Below, in pieces: positions 17,773 to 27,470 of a stretch of 64,000 nucleotides of DNA. Below the pieces are notes generated by a model. The model searched no databases, was not told where the DNA came from, and saw only the letters and a program-made list of their open reading frames with translations. The DNA lies in NCBI GenBank assembly GCA_030428205.1, contig JAUIBK010000008.1, positions 1 to 64,000 of the forward strand, read 5' to 3'. Each line of letters opens with the position of its first letter. The first letter of the stretch is position 1. The DNA is from a bacterium. GTDB lineage: Bacteria > Bdellovibrionota_C > UBA2361 > RFPC01. A program made the position numbers and the translations under genes.

Positions 17773-18759
17773 CTAAGCTGCTTCTCGAACGAGAAAGAAT
17801 CCGTCATCACCCTGATTCTGATAGAGTGGCAGAAATATGCGACAAGCCTCTGGGGCACAGATCACGTCACCATGATCATTTGCAATCTCTTCTCCTGAAT
17901 CGATTTCTTGGAAATTGGCATACCCAGGAAGCATTTTAAAGTGTGAATTATCCCTTACTGCATGACGGTAAAAGATCTCAAATTCACGGGGAAGACGCTG
18001 AGTCTGTCTCTGGAGCATATTGTAGTAAAAATCTACCTTCTCAGAGACTTCATCCGTAAGGCACCCACAATCAAAAAGGCTTAGGAAAATTCCAGCTTCA
18101 TGATTGAGAATAGTCGAATTTGCACGGTGCTGTCCTCCTTCAATGACGTATGAAAGAAAACCACGCGAGGTCATGTAATGCAGAAGGGTTCCGTGAATAG
18201 CAGACAGCCCCGTTACTGTTGGCACTGGAATGAGATCAACCATTTTTCGGCCAACTTCAAGAGCAACAGCCGCCTGTCCATTTTCAATAGGGGGACAGAA
18301 GTGTGCATCCTCACCATAGGGCTCAAAGTCGAGTATGAACCCGAAAGGAAGTGACTGGCTTGAGGTTGAGTGTAAATCAAGAAAATAGATAGGACCACGT
18401 GCTTGCCTTGCTATCTGCTCTATCATGCAAAATAGCTCATATCGCTCATGAGCTTCATGTGAATCAGTCGGGACTCGTTTTCCTTCAACAAGTGCCTGAA
18501 CAACATCTTCAGTCCAACACCTATTGAAATCTTGGTCGATAAACCGCTCGCCTACCTCCAGCGCACCGAGATTTCCAGCAAGAGCATAGAAGTCTCCTCG
18601 AAAAAAAGGTTGAGTTTCCTGGAGTAAGGAAAGAATTTTCCGAGATGCAAAGATTCCTGCAGGCTCGTTTCCGTGCATCCCCCCCATGACAATGAGTGTT
18701 GGGCCTGGTTCTTGTCCAGAAAAGTGCCCAACAAGTCTTTCAATTTTGCCTAATTCCAT
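17773..18759 (-). CDS. Succinylglutamate desuccinylase/aspartoacylase-family hydrolase
   Basis: 328-aa zinc-dependent amidohydrolase of the AstE/AspA family (M14-like carboxypeptidase fold). Zinc ligands H29 and E32 lie in GGMHGNEPAG and the third His in FLDLHSTSS; NLGALEVGERFIDQDFNR carries the Asn-Arg substrate contact; EGGQH near residue 230 matches the catalytic-Glu region. The substrate may be an N-acyl amino acid, but no arginine-catabolism genes are nearby, so AstE itself is doubtful. The ATG at 18759 starts at the conserved domain; the frame extends about 50 bases further without support. A MITE-like element abuts its 3' end. Confidence 0.85.
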   Translation of the reverse strand: MELGKIERLVGHFSGQEPGPTLIVMGGMHGNEPAGIFASRKILSLLQETQPFFRGDFYALAGNLGALEVGERFIDQDFNRCWTEDVVQALVEGKRVPTDSHEAHERYELFCMIEQIARQARGPIYFLDLHSTSSQSLPFGFILDFEPYGEDAHFCPPIENGQAAVALEVGRKMVDLIPVPTVTGLSAIHGTLLHYMTSRGFLSYVIEGGQHRANSTILNHEAGIFLSLFDCGCLTDEVSEKVDFYYNMLQRQTQRLPREFEIFYRHAVRDNSHFKMLPGYANFQEIDSGEEIANDHGDVICAPEACRIFLPLYQNQGDDGFFLVREAA

Positions 18760-19100
18760 ACGTACTACCCACCGCAAACAACCGGTATGAGAGAGAAGCA
18801 ACCACCACACTCTTTACAACACATCACTCTGCACAACGCCCAAAGGCGAAAAATACAGAGATGGACATTGTAAAAGAAAAGCCCAATCTAAGAGATTCTG
18901 ATATGATTCTCACTCGGGCATTCGGAAAAGTCCGAAGAACTCCAATAAGTTGTGGGAAGGAACCTCATACACATACCCCCAACCGGGGTTGTCAGTTCAC
19001 TAACCGACTCCACTCTTGCTAATTTAGCGAATTAAGCGCTTCTAATCAAAGGGGGAGCACGAAAAAGAGAGGTACTCTCGATTAAAAAAATGTTCTGTTT
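18760..19100. other. Intergenic region between the hydrolase and the kinase
   Basis: About 340 bases with no credible gene or clear structural element. It holds the promoter for the minus-strand hydrolase and the 3' flank of the minus-strand kinase. Confidence 0.5.
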
Positions 19101-20192
19101 TCAATACGCTATCCGGAGTGAATCCCCAATCTTATCACGCAGTTCAAGAAATCTCTCAACAAGCGCAAACTGCGCTCGAGCACGTTGGAGATTTTGCCCA
19201 GGTTGATGGGTCTTGAAGTACTTATCTCCAGCAAGATAGTCAGTTAAGAAGCGTAGACCTATCGTAAGCGTAATGACTGAAGGTGCCACGGGTAAGAGCT
19301 CAAGCTCTGCCTCCGACAAGCTCCCTCTCATTCCATGGAGAAAGCCTTTGGTAAGCGCCTCTAGCCGCTCCTCACTAACACACATCCCATCAGCATCATC
19401 CTCATCAACCGTCGGACATGCAGTACGAAGAAGATCCCCATAGTCGTAAAGTGGAGAGCCTGCCATACAGGTATCAAGATCAACGAGACAAAGCGCATTA
19501 CCTGTCTCCTCAGAAAAAAGAATATTATTCAACTTAGTATCGTTGTGAGAAACGCGACAAGGGATACGCCCTTCTTCAAGTGCTCGAACAACCGTTGCTC
19601 CAAGCTCTCTATGCCCAATCGCAAAATCAACTTGCTCGATACACCCATTCTTTCTGTCACAAACATCCTCCTCAAGCACCTTTACAAACTGTTCATAACG
19701 CTTAGGTGTGTGATGAAAGAATGGAATGGTGTCTTCAATAGTAGCTGGATCAATGTCTCCTACATAGTTGAGAAATCTGCCAATAATAGCCCCTGCTTCA
19801 AAGCCTACGTGAGGTGAGACACACTCATCAAATGCGGTAGTGCCATCAATAAAGAGAAAGGTTCGCCAGTAGTGATTCTTTTCATCACTGAGATACGAAT
19901 CGCCACTTTTAGTTGGAATCACAGTGAGCGTTTTATCTCTGGTGCCTTGCTCTCGAATCTTTTTTCTCACGTGCTCGGTGATCGTAACAATATTCCTCAT
20001 AAGCACCGGAATGTCTTGAAAGACATAGCCATTCATCTTTTGATGGAGATACCTTACAGTTCCTGCACTCTGCTTCCAGGAACTCACAAAGGTGTCGTGA
20101 ATATGGCCTCGCACGAGTGGCTCAACGCCAAGCAGGTCGCCGGGTATATCAAATGAAGAAAAAATTTGTGTTTTGCTCTCTGAGGGTGTCAT
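19101..20192 (-). CDS. APH/choline-kinase-fold phosphotransferase (NahK-like)
   Basis: 363-aa small-molecule kinase. The catalytic loop HNDTKLNNILF (D218 base, Asn metal ligand) and metal-binding LVDLDTCMAGSPLYDYGDLLR (D238/D240) are intact; the N-lobe is present with QKMNGYVFQD. The motif spelling is closest to N-acetylhexosamine 1-kinase-type members, which make sugar 1-phosphates, but aminoglycoside, choline and homoserine kinases share the fold. Resistance should not be assumed. Single minus-strand gene; the divergent gene starts at 20336 across the dyad at 20243. Confidence 0.8.
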   Translation of the reverse strand: MTPSESKTQIFSSFDIPGDLLGVEPLVRGHIHDTFVSSWKQSAGTVRYLHQKMNGYVFQDIPVLMRNIVTITEHVRKKIREQGTRDKTLTVIPTKSGDSYLSDEKNHYWRTFLFIDGTTAFDECVSPHVGFEAGAIIGRFLNYVGDIDPATIEDTIPFFHHTPKRYEQFVKVLEEDVCDRKNGCIEQVDFAIGHRELGATVVRALEEGRIPCRVSHNDTKLNNILFSEETGNALCLVDLDTCMAGSPLYDYGDLLRTACPTVDEDDADGMCVSEERLEALTKGFLHGMRGSLSEAELELLPVAPSVITLTIGLRFLTDYLAGDKYFKTHQPGQNLQRARAQFALVERFLELRDKIGDSLRIAY

Positions 20193-20242
20193 AGGTAGGC
20201 ATTAGAATAGTCATTACAGTCGAAATATCAACTAGTTAAAAC

Positions 20243-20263
20243 TTCACCTCTGGCAGAGGTGAA
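20243..20263. promoter_or_regulatory. Perfect 9-bp dyad in a divergent promoter region
   Basis: TTCACCTCT-GGC-AGAGGTGAA is a perfect inverted repeat midway between the divergent kinase (19101-20192) and the DUF2007-like gene. It has the size and place of a repressor operator and resembles the dyad at 8951-8970. Confidence 0.45.
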
Positions 20264-20335
20264 AATCTCAGGCCTATACTCGCCAAGTTATTTCTCTGTC
20301 GCTCCTTAAGCACAGATTTGATACAAGGATTCTCT

Positions 20336-20584
20336 ATGGAACAATTCCTCGTTATACAGACAGTCACAGATCAAAATCTAGCAAATTTGAGCTGTGGAGC
20401 GCTTGAAGAAGCGGCTATCCCTGTAATGCTTGAGCATGTGACCATATCCGAAGGTGAACAGAGTGCATCCGGCTTTCGCATCCTTGTCCCTTCTCATCAT
20501 ACCCAAACAGCCCTCGGACTCCTCGGCCGACTCGCACACTCTCAAGATGTGGGCGCGAACTCTGCTACCAGCTCATATATGTAG
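20336..20584 (+). CDS. DUF2007-like small protein
   Basis: 82 aa. The pattern LVIQTVTDQNLANLSCGALEEAAIPVMLEH ... FRILVPSHHTQTALGLL matches the small ferredoxin-like alpha/beta fold of DUF2007 ('putative signal transducing protein'), in which a short protein or domain compares or binds a ligand by its beta sheet. The function of the family is not established. ATG 20336 follows AAGGA with good spacing. A family B palindrome lies about 65 bases downstream. Confidence 0.72.
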   Translation: MEQFLVIQTVTDQNLANLSCGALEEAAIPVMLEHVTISEGEQSASGFRILVPSHHTQTALGLLGRLAHSQDVGANSATSSYM

Positions 20585-20650
20585 CTTCCCAGCCCACCCC
20601 AAGGTAGAGAGCGAGAGCATCTCTCTCTGTAGATGACCCTTATGATAACA

Positions 20651-20708
20651 ATAACGCGAAGAGCGCGAAGCTCATCTTTCTTCGCGCTCTTCGCGTCCTT
20701 CGCGTTAT
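20651..20708. repeat. Family B GCGAAGNNC hairpin, copy 1
   Basis: Left arm ATAACGCGAAG plus AGCGCGAAG; right arm CTTCGCGCT, CTTCGCGTC and CTTCGCGTTAT. Each arm is built of 9-bp units; the left has one unit fewer than the right. The following 45 or so bases (AAATTTCAAC...AGATCTGCA...AGATTACCC) also match the flank of copy 2 at 24362-24411, so the element extends beyond the hairpin. Confidence 0.85.
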
Positions 20709-20856
20709 AAAATTTCAACCATAAGATCTGCAAACTCTATTTAGAGATTACCCTTAGGTTAGCGGTCAAGCGCAAGCCCAGAGGGATATTAAGAAAATAC
20801 CTCATTCTAATAATTTCTTAGAATAAGAAAGAAAAGGCTGATAATATAAAGGCGTC

Positions 20857-23800
20857 ATGAATCTTGCGCCAAAGTATCCAGCTGATTCCTTTGAGAAGCT
20901 CATCACTACCATCTCAACGGAATTCATCAACCTCCCTTTAAGAGAGATTGATAGAGGTATTCAGCGCGCGCTCGAACTCATCGGCTCATATGCAGGAGTC
21001 GACAGAAGCTATATCCTTCGCAACTCTCCAGACGGCTCAAAACTTACCATGATTCATGAGTGGAGAAGCCAAGGGATACCATCAGCCAAAGATTTTTACT
21101 CTAAGTATCCAACCTCTCACTTTCTCACTCTGAGTGAACAATCAAACCATAATGGAATTATTGCTTTTTCAAAGCTCTCCGAACTCCCTGATAGTGCCAA
21201 TGGTCTCAAAGCGACGTTACTTGAGCGAGGTGTCTCCTCTTTTGTCGCTGTACCGCTCCGTTGGCATAATCATCTCTTTGGATTTGTTGGTTTTGCCACT
21301 CTCAAACGAGAAAAGGGTTGGAAAGAAGAGGACATTGCTCTCCTTGAGCTTGCTGCGCAAATGTTTGTCAATGCGCTGCAGCGCAAACGCACCGAGAGAG
21401 CTCTTCGAGAAAGTGATATACGATACCGAACTCTTGTAGAAAGCCTCGGTGAGGGGCTTCTTTTCTGCGATCCGGAAGATACCGTCATTCATATCAATCG
21501 CCGTTTTTCAGAAATGACCGGTTTTAGCCACGAGGAGATGTACGGAAAATCTGTTTTTGATTTCTTTGTACCAACTACAGAATCTGACTATTTTCGTACA
21601 AAAACACAGAGGAGGCTTGAGGGGATCACAGAATCCTACACTATTGAATTAAAGCGTAAGTCAGGCGAGCATTTTTGGGCTGAAATCACGGCTAGCCCCA
21701 TTCGTAATGATGATGGGCAAATCATCGGAACGCTTGGTGCTGTGACAGATATTACAGAACGCAGAAGCACAGACGAAGCTCTCCGTACAAGTGAAGAAAA
21801 ATACCGAACCCTCTTAGAAACAAGTCACGACATTATCTGGTCAATGGACACGAAGGGGTGCTGGACCTATATTAATAAAGCTGTAGAAGACATTCTCGGG
21901 TATAACACCGAGGATTTTCTTGGCCAGCCGTTTACTGCTTCACAGTCTCAATATCACGCACAGAAAGACCTCAAAGTCTTTCAGAAGATTCTTCAAGGGG
22001 AAAAAGTAACTCATTACGAAACTGAGTTTCTTAAAAATGATGGTACGCCTGTTATTCTCACTGTCAATGCTGGCCCATCCTATAACAATGATGGCGATAT
22101 CACGGGCATCACCGGCACGGCTTCAGATATAACGGATCAGTATCGTGCAGCTGAAGCACTCCGCCAACAAAAAGAGTTTCTCCGTGAAGTCATTGATGCA
22201 AATCCTAATCTTATTTTCGCAAAAGATAAAAGCGGTCGCTTTACGCTCGTGAATCAAGCGCTTGCTGAAGTCTACGGAGAGCCTGTAGATCATATTCTCG
22301 GCCGAACAGTTGAAGATTTTTATGAGCCAGAACAAGCCCTGAATTTTACCCTCCAAGATCAGGCAGCTCTTCGCCCGGGGAGCGATCCAGTGATCACGGA
22401 GCAACGCATCCGTATCCCAAATTCAGATACCTATCGCTGGTATCAAATTATCAAAAAGCCACTACTGTCTCCAGACGGCCTCCCAGATCAAGTGCTCGGT
22501 GTTGGGATAGACCTCTCCAACCGAAAACGCTCGGAAGAAGCACTCAAAGCTATCGTAGAAGGAACTGCCTCCTCAACCGCCGAAGATTTTTTTCGCTCAC
22601 TTGTACGACACCTTGCACTTGCTCTTAATACAAGATACGCCTTTCTAGGTATCTATACCGATACTAACAAAACTCAAATTCGAACATTGGCCAATTGGAG
22701 GCTCTCTCAGTATACCGACGATGTTACCTACGACATAGCTGGCACAGCTTCTGAGAAAGTTCTTGATGAAGGCTTCTACCGCATAGAAAAAGGTGCATTA
22801 ACCGAGTTTCCGGACTCGCCCCTTATTCAAGAAGACCATATTGAGAGTTTTATGGGCACAGCTATTCGGTCACCAAATGGTGAAACTCGTGGTGTGCTTG
22901 TTGTTCTTGATACTGAGCCTCTCGAATACTGGCCAAGCGCTCGTTATATCCTCAATATTTTTGCAGAACGCGTCTCCGCTGAAATCGTTCGCATGGAATC
23001 CGAGAGAGAGTCTATCGCGCTCCAACGACAACTCATTCAGGCACAAAAAATGGAAGCAATTGGTCAACTTGCTGCTGGCCTTGCGCACGATCTCAACAAC
23101 GCTCTCGGAGCTGTTGTGGGGCATCTGCAACTCATTCAGCTCTCTCAATCACTTACAACTGACACGGAGAAGTCGCTCAACGTAGCGCTCAATGGATGCG
23201 AGCGAGCCACCTCTCTCGTGGAACAACTTCTCGGCTTCTCTCGTCAAGGCAAATATCAGCCAGAGAAGATAGATCTCCGCAGTGCTATCAAAGAGTCTAT
23301 TGATTTTCTTGCTCATGTTGTGCGAGACGGAGTTGAAGTTATTTTTAAAGACTACTCAGAACCTGTCTATATCCAAGCTGATTCAAATCAGTTACAGCAA
23401 GCACTCACAAATCTCATCCTCAATGCGAATCATGCCATTGAACAGAAAGGGAGCATCTCGTTCACTCTCTCTACTGAACAGGTGCAGTTTCCTGAACGCC
23501 TGAATCCCAATGCTACTCCTGGTGAATACGTTACACTCACCGTACAAGACTCCGGAAGTGGTATTGCGGCTGATTCTCTTGATAAGATTTTTGAGCCTTT
23601 TTTCACGACAAAGGAGAACGGTGAAGGCACAGGTCTTGGCTTGTCCATGATCTACGGTATGATGCAAAATCATGGGGGATGGATTACAGCACATTCAGAA
23701 CTCGGCCACGGCTCTGAATTCACCCTCTTTTTTCCTGTCAGCACCGCTCATGAGCCAACGAAATCAAACGATCGTCCAGAAGATAAGTCAGAACGCCCTC

Positions 23801-24168
23801 TTATTCTTGTCATTGACGATGAGCCATTTCTCGTTGATCTGAGTGTAACCTTTCTAGCGCGAAGTAACTTTCGTGCAAGAGGATTCCATTCTAGCGCTGA
23901 GGCTGTTGAGTGGTTTCGCAAACATGCCAAAGAGGTTTCACTTGTGATACTCGATATGAAAATGCCTCACATGGACGGACTCCATTGCTTTGAAGCTCTA
24001 CAACAGATCGATCCAAATGTGAAAGTCGCTATCCTCTCAGGCTACATCCAGGACTACTCTGCTCAACAGGTCCTCGAAAGAGGCGCTCTACGATTTTTCC
24101 AAAAGCCTCTACGTTATCCAGAGCTCATCGAGTGGGTACGAGAGACTGTTACCCGGGACGATACCTAG
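20857..24168 (+). CDS. Hybrid histidine kinase: GAF-PAS-PAS-PAS-GAF-HisKA-HATPase-REC
   Basis: 1103-aa soluble multi-sensor kinase with no membrane segment. Order: GAF (about 25-180), PAS1 (about 190-305), PAS2 (about 315-430), PAS3 (about 440-555), a second GAF-like domain (about 565-705), a HisKA-like four-helix domain with [16 protein letters not shown] (His near 745), HATPase (N-box [17 protein letters not shown]1 [13 protein letters not shown]2 GTGLGLSMI) and a C-terminal receiver (about 975-1095; [25 protein letters not shown]). The HDLNN H-box is the form used by NtrB-like and phosphorelay hybrids. Inputs are probably cytoplasmic small molecules or redox state. No partner regulator adjoins it; the receiver may feed a phosphotransferase elsewhere. 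Confidence 0.92.
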   Translation: MNLAPKYPADSFEKLITTISTEFINLPLREIDRGIQRALELIGSYAGVDRSYILRNSPDGSKLTMIHEWRSQGIPSAKDFYSKYPTSHFLTLSEQSNHNGIIAFSKLSELPDSANGLKATLLERGVSSFVAVPLRWHNHLFGFVGFATLKREKGWKEEDIALLELAAQMFVNALQRKRTERALRESDIRYRTLVESLGEGLLFCDPEDTVIHINRRFSEMTGFSHEEMYGKSVFDFFVPTTESDYFRTKTQRRLEGITESYTIELKRKSGEHFWAEITASPIRNDDGQIIGTLGAVTDITERRSTDEALRTSEEKYRTLLETSHDIIWSMDTKGCWTYINKAVEDILGYNTEDFLGQPFTASQSQYHAQKDLKVFQKILQGEKVTHYETEFLKNDGTPVILTVNAGPSYNNDGDITGITGTASDITDQYRAAEALRQQKEFLREVIDANPNLIFAKDKSGRFTLVNQALAEVYGEPVDHILGRTVEDFYEPEQALNFTLQDQAALRPGSDPVITEQRIRIPNSDTYRWYQIIKKPLLSPDGLPDQVLGVGIDLSNRKRSEEALKAIVEGTASSTAEDFFRSLVRHLALALNTRYAFLGIYTDTNKTQIRTLANWRLSQYTDDVTYDIAGTASEKVLDEGFYRIEKGALTEFPDSPLIQEDHIESFMGTAIRSPNGETRGVLVVLDTEPLEYWPSARYILNIFAERVSAEIVRMESERESIALQRQLIQAQKMEAIGQLAAGLAHDLNNALGAVVGHLQLIQLSQSLTTDTEKSLNVALNGCERATSLVEQLLGFSRQGKYQPEKIDLRSAIKESIDFLAHVVRDGVEVIFKDYSEPVYIQADSNQLQQALTNLILNANHAIEQKGSISFTLSTEQVQFPERLNPNATPGEYVTLTVQDSGSGIAADSLDKIFEPFFTTKENGEGTGLGLSMIYGMMQNHGGWITAHSELGHGSEFTLFFPVSTAHEPTKSNDRPEDKSERPLILVIDDEPFLVDLSVTFLARSNFRARGFHSSAEAVEWFRKHAKEVSLVILDMKMPHMDGLHCFEALQQIDPNVKVAILSGYIQDYSAQQVLERGALRFFQKPLRYPELIEWVRETVTRDDT

Positions 24169-24177
24169 GTTTCGTTG

Positions 24178-24508
24178 CCATTTTCTTGAACTTTTTTCTC
24201 CGTGGCATTGTCCTTTGGCATGAAGTTTTACCAAGATCTACGAGTAAGCTGGAGAACTAGTGAAGAAGAGCAAAACCCAAAAGGGGATGTATGTGACACA
24301 CAGGGGCTCTGCCCTAGATTGAAGCTTCCTTTTCTGGATCTCAGCCTTCACCTGAACAAAATTTTAACGCGAAGAGCGCGAAGTACGCGAAGATCCCACT
24401 TCGCGTTAAAAAATTTCACCCGTGATATCTGCACCTTCTCTGAGATTACCCCTTATCCGTAGATCTGGGCTCAAACTTCACCACGGAGAAAAAAGTTCAA
24501 GAAAATGG
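24178..24508. repeat. Family A inverted repeat, copy 3, with a nested family B element
   Basis: Perfect 28-bp arms at 24178-24205 and 24481-24508, nearly identical to copy 2, but 275 bases apart instead of 27-35. The spacer starts with CCTTTGG, as in the loop of copy 2, and holds a complete family B hairpin at 24362-24411. The simplest reading is an insertion of about 240 bp into the loop of an A element. It fills the convergent gap between the hybrid kinase and the Hda-like gene. Confidence 0.88.
24362..24411. repeat. Family B GCGAAGNNC hairpin, copy 2 (nested)
   Basis: 13-bp perfect arms TTTTAACGCGAAG (24362-24374) and CTTCGCGTTAAAA (24399-24411). The left side carries two more 9-bp units (AGCGCGAAG, TACGCGAAG) with no partners on the right. 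The downstream flank matches copy 1. Confidence 0.82.
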
Positions 24509-24550
24509 TTGTTCACTTCTCATCGGTATACTTCACCAGCATTCCCAAGC

Positions 24551-25252
24551 TCACAAAGCATCAGAGAGAAGTGGGAACTTTGCAGACTTTCCTAAGAGAC
24601 GCGACAAGTGCCCGAGTCTATCTACATAGCGAACAATTGACATGATATCTCGACCTACTCGACGAGAGAGATACTGAATCTTCTTCGGGCTAAGGTAGAA
24701 GCCTCGTTGCTTTGCAATCTGAGTAATAAGATCTGGAATCTCTGATTCAAGTGGTGCAGAGATTTCAAACTCAATTCCCGATAGCATTCGAGAAGCAACA
24801 TGCTCATCATAACGGAAAGCCGTCTTCTCACTATCAAGAAGAAAGAGAAGTTTCCCTTGAGAAAGGCGACATGCTTCAACAAGCGCAACAAAAGGGCCTG
24901 AGTCACCTGGCCGAAGTGCTTCAAGATAGAGGTCGGCGTCATCTATCAGTACAATGCGACCTTGGTGCTTATCAAATGCGAGTGTTAGCTCTTCAATTTT
25001 TTCCGAGAGCGCCCCGCCCTCAACGAGTACCGGGTAGCGCCCTTGTTCCTGAAGAAAATCACAGAGATACAAGGAGAAATGTGTTTTACCACTCTGAGGA
25101 GCTCCTCGAAGAACCGCTAATTGAAACGATGGCGAGCTCATGACGTTAGCAAGATGATCTGAAGCTTCTTTCACGCCAGAATGAAGTACAAAGTTATCAC
25201 TTCGATAACCGAGGCGCGTGGCCATAGGTAATGAAAGTTGATGATGAGTCAT
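24551..25252 (-). CDS. Hda/DnaA-like AAA+ ATPase
   Basis: 233 aa. Replication-initiation-type AAA+ protein without a DNA-binding domain: Walker A GAPQSGKTH, Walker B RIVLIDDADLY, a sensor region LFLLDSEK and a C-terminal lid with the typical helical bundle (LITQIAKQRGFYLSPKKIQYLSRRVGRDIMSIVRYVDRL). Length and architecture match Hda, which with the DNA clamp stimulates ATP hydrolysis by DnaA, or a DnaA-loader-type paralogue. It follows murA with only two bases between stop and ATG, so the two are cotranscribed. A clamp-binding motif near the N-terminus is possible (HHQLSLPMA). Confidence 0.8.
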   Translation of the reverse strand: MTHHQLSLPMATRLGYRSDNFVLHSGVKEASDHLANVMSSPSFQLAVLRGAPQSGKTHFSLYLCDFLQEQGRYPVLVEGGALSEKIEELTLAFDKHQGRIVLIDDADLYLEALRPGDSGPFVALVEACRLSQGKLLFLLDSEKTAFRYDEHVASRMLSGIEFEISAPLESEIPDLITQIAKQRGFYLSPKKIQYLSRRVGRDIMSIVRYVDRLGHLSRLLGKSAKFPLLSDAL

Positions 25253-25254
25253 CA

Positions 25255-26544
25255 CTAGCAACCACTAAACATAAAATCTTCAGCATCAGTTACTTTTTTA
25301 CCAACTCGAGCACCAAGAGCACGGAGCTTCTGCTCAAGATCTGCATAACCTCGGCGGAGGTGTTGAGGCTCAGCAATCTGCGTTAATCCCTCAGCCGCAA
25401 GCCCAGCAATACACAAAGCTGCACCAGCACGAATATCTCGAGCTTCTACAAACGCTCCACTGAGCTTAGGAACACCTGTAATGTGAGCCGTTCGGCCTTC
25501 GACCGAGATCTGCGCCCCCATACGAGCGAGCTCTGAAACGTGGGAGAAACGCCCTTCAAACACTTGCTCTGAAATACTACTTTTCCCATCGATAACGGTG
25601 GTAGCAGCCATGAGAAGCGCCTGGATATCAGTAGCAAAGTCTGGAAACGGCCCTGTGGAAGCGTCCACAGGATGAAGACTCGAAGAGTCAATAATAGTGA
25701 TCCCATCAGCCTCATTTCTCACTTTCACACCCATCTGAGAGATAAGATCAAGAAACGCTCCGAGATGTACTGGATCAAAACCACGAATCCTTGCAGTCCC
25801 TCTGGTTGCGATAACAGCGAGAATATAGGTGGCCGCTTCAATACGATCACCAATCAGGTGAAAATCACATCCATGCAGTGACTCTTTTCCATGAACAACA
25901 ATCGTTGACTGCCCAGCGCCCTCAATTTCCGCACCGATTGCCACAAGGAATTCAGCAAGAGCAATAACTTCTGGCTCACGCGCAGCGCCACGAATAACTG
26001 TACGACCGGGAGTACGAGCTGCTGCCATAAGCACTTGGTGCGTAGCTCCAACAGAAGGAAAGCGAAAATCGATCTCTGCAGGACGTAAGCCTTGTGGCGC
26101 TGAAGCCATGACAACACCGTGCTTGACATTAATATCAGCTCCCATTTGCGCAAGAGCTTCAAGATGTATATCAACCGGGCGAGCACCGATAACATCTCCC
26201 CCAGGAAGTGCTACTCGAGCAGCTCCTCCTCGAGCAAGGAGAGGTCCAAGCACCCAAAAGGAAGCACGCAGCGCTTTTACGAGACTATAACTCGCTTCGG
26301 TTGCAACTAATCGTGGAGTTTGAATACGTAAGGTGTTTCTCGAAAGTTCCACAGTACTGCCAAAATGTTCAAGCAGATGAATCGAGAGATGTACATCAGT
26401 AAGGTTTGGAACGTTTCGCAAGACCACCTCTTCCCCAGTAAGGAGAGAGGCAAGCATAATGGGAAGAGCAGCATTTTTAGCTCCTGAGACAAAAACCTCA
26501 CCGGATAAGGGTTTTCCTCCGTGAATCTCAATAATTTCTGACAT
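25255..26544 (-). CDS. murA: MurA, UDP-GlcNAc 1-carboxyvinyltransferase, Cys-to-Asp active site
   Basis: 429-aa enolpyruvyl transferase that starts peptidoglycan synthesis by moving enolpyruvate from PEP to UDP-GlcNAc in the cytosol. The EPSP-synthase fold is intact: SGAKNAALP with the essential Lys (K23), RASFWVLGPLLARGG, GARPVDIH, FPSVGATH, GDRIEAATY, PFPDFATDIQ, FEGRFSHV, and the C-terminal RGYADLEQKL. The loop normally reading PGGCxIGARP is PGGDVIGARP here: the residue equivalent to E. coli Cys115 is Asp117. That substitution is known from mycobacterial and chlamydial MurA and removes the fosfomycin target. ATG 26544 begins at the conserved MSEIIEIHGG; the longer frame adds an unrelated leader. 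Confidence 0.95.
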   Translation of the reverse strand: MSEIIEIHGGKPLSGEVFVSGAKNAALPIMLASLLTGEEVVLRNVPNLTDVHLSIHLLEHFGSTVELSRNTLRIQTPRLVATEASYSLVKALRASFWVLGPLLARGGAARVALPGGDVIGARPVDIHLEALAQMGADINVKHGVVMASAPQGLRPAEIDFRFPSVGATHQVLMAAARTPGRTVIRGAAREPEVIALAEFLVAIGAEIEGAGQSTIVVHGKESLHGCDFHLIGDRIEAATYILAVIATRGTARIRGFDPVHLGAFLDLISQMGVKVRNEADGITIIDSSSLHPVDASTGPFPDFATDIQALLMAATTVIDGKSSISEQVFEGRFSHVSELARMGAQISVEGRTAHITGVPKLSGAFVEARDIRAGAALCIAGLAAEGLTQIAEPQHLRRGYADLEQKLRALGARVGKKVTDAEDFMFSGC

Positions 26545-26652
26545 AGGAAATGAAGTACTACAAGAAACAGAAGACAATTCAGTACGTGAGGGATAGAGTA
26601 GCGGTTCCAGGAATGAAACGCAAAACATTTAAGATTATAGGAGGTTAGAGTC

Positions 26653-27405
26653 CTACTTCTTTCGAGCTCGTTCTCGCTCTCGACGCCTAGCTTGGCGAGT
26701 CCTCCCAAGACGAGTAGTTCCACGTGCGCGCTCTATCGATTCATCAATAAGAGCCTCGAGAAACCCTGCAGGACCTCCTTCTGACAACTTCTTTGCCGCT
26801 CTTGTTCCCTCGGACACGTTGAGACTGAGTTGATCTATCTGGAGAACCGCTTCTAGATCCGGTTCGTTTCCACTCATCACTTGCGCTTCAATACCCTTAA
26901 TGTACTTCGAGAGGAGGTTGAGAGAATCGAGAACCATACCAGCTAATGCTCTGTTTCTGTTTGGAGAGTCTAGAATCTCTTTATCAATAGAGATTCCGCG
27001 AGAGGCATGGAGAAGAACTTCATCAATTCGATCTGGAGCAAAAGGGGGGACAAGATATCCACGAGCACCTGAACGAATCACACGATAAATATTCTCGGCC
27101 GATGGTTGTGTTGAAACACCGATCAGGAAGATATTTTTCACATTATTTGTGACATCCTCAATGAATTCCACCTCACTCATCGAGCTTTCCTCTGGTGGCT
27201 CACTATCAAAGAAAACAAAAGTGTATTCGTTCTCGCGGAGTTCTTCTGCTGCCGAAGCATACGAGTTTCGAGAAACAATGTTTCCAAACCCAAGAGTATT
27301 TAATGCATGTCGCAGTGGGGCTGAGACACTCCCCTTTGAGCAAGCCACAAGCACGTTAAACTTGTGTCTACTAGTTTGAATGTCGACTAAGAATTCTTGT
27401 TCCAT
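26653..27405 (-). CDS. Degenerate receiver-domain protein
   Basis: 250 aa. The first about 125 residues have a receiver-like alternation (KFNVLVACSKG ... YTFVFFDSEPP ... NIFLIGVST ... GARGYLVPPFAPDRIDEVL), keeping one Asp (FFDSEP) but lacking the N-terminal acidic pair (VACSKG) and the conserved Lys (Pro in LVPPF). It is therefore a pseudo-receiver that probably cannot be phosphorylated in the usual way. The C-terminal half is helical and ends in a strongly basic tail (TRQARRRERERARKK) that might bind nucleic acid or membrane. It lies between a glycosyltransferase gene and murA on the same strand. Confidence 0.7.
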   Translation of the reverse strand: MEQEFLVDIQTSRHKFNVLVACSKGSVSAPLRHALNTLGFGNIVSRNSYASAAEELRENEYTFVFFDSEPPEESSMSEVEFIEDVTNNVKNIFLIGVSTQPSAENIYRVIRSGARGYLVPPFAPDRIDEVLLHASRGISIDKEILDSPNRNRALAGMVLDSLNLLSKYIKGIEAQVMSGNEPDLEAVLQIDQLSLNVSEGTRAAKKLSEGGPAGFLEALIDESIERARGTTRLGRTRQARRRERERARKK

Positions 27406-27470
27406 AACGAATGGCTGAGAATAGCATGTTCTCCCGCCGCTGCAAGAGAGGAGAATAGTGGCACACAACA

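Noticed and set aside
19101-20192. Aminoglycoside resistance gene
   Set aside because: The kinase fold is shared by many metabolic enzymes, and the motif spelling is closer to sugar 1-kinases; no resistance context.
20651-24411. CRISPR-like reading of the CGCGAAG repeats
   Set aside because: Units are 9 bp, palindromic and without spacers of regular length. No cas gene is present.
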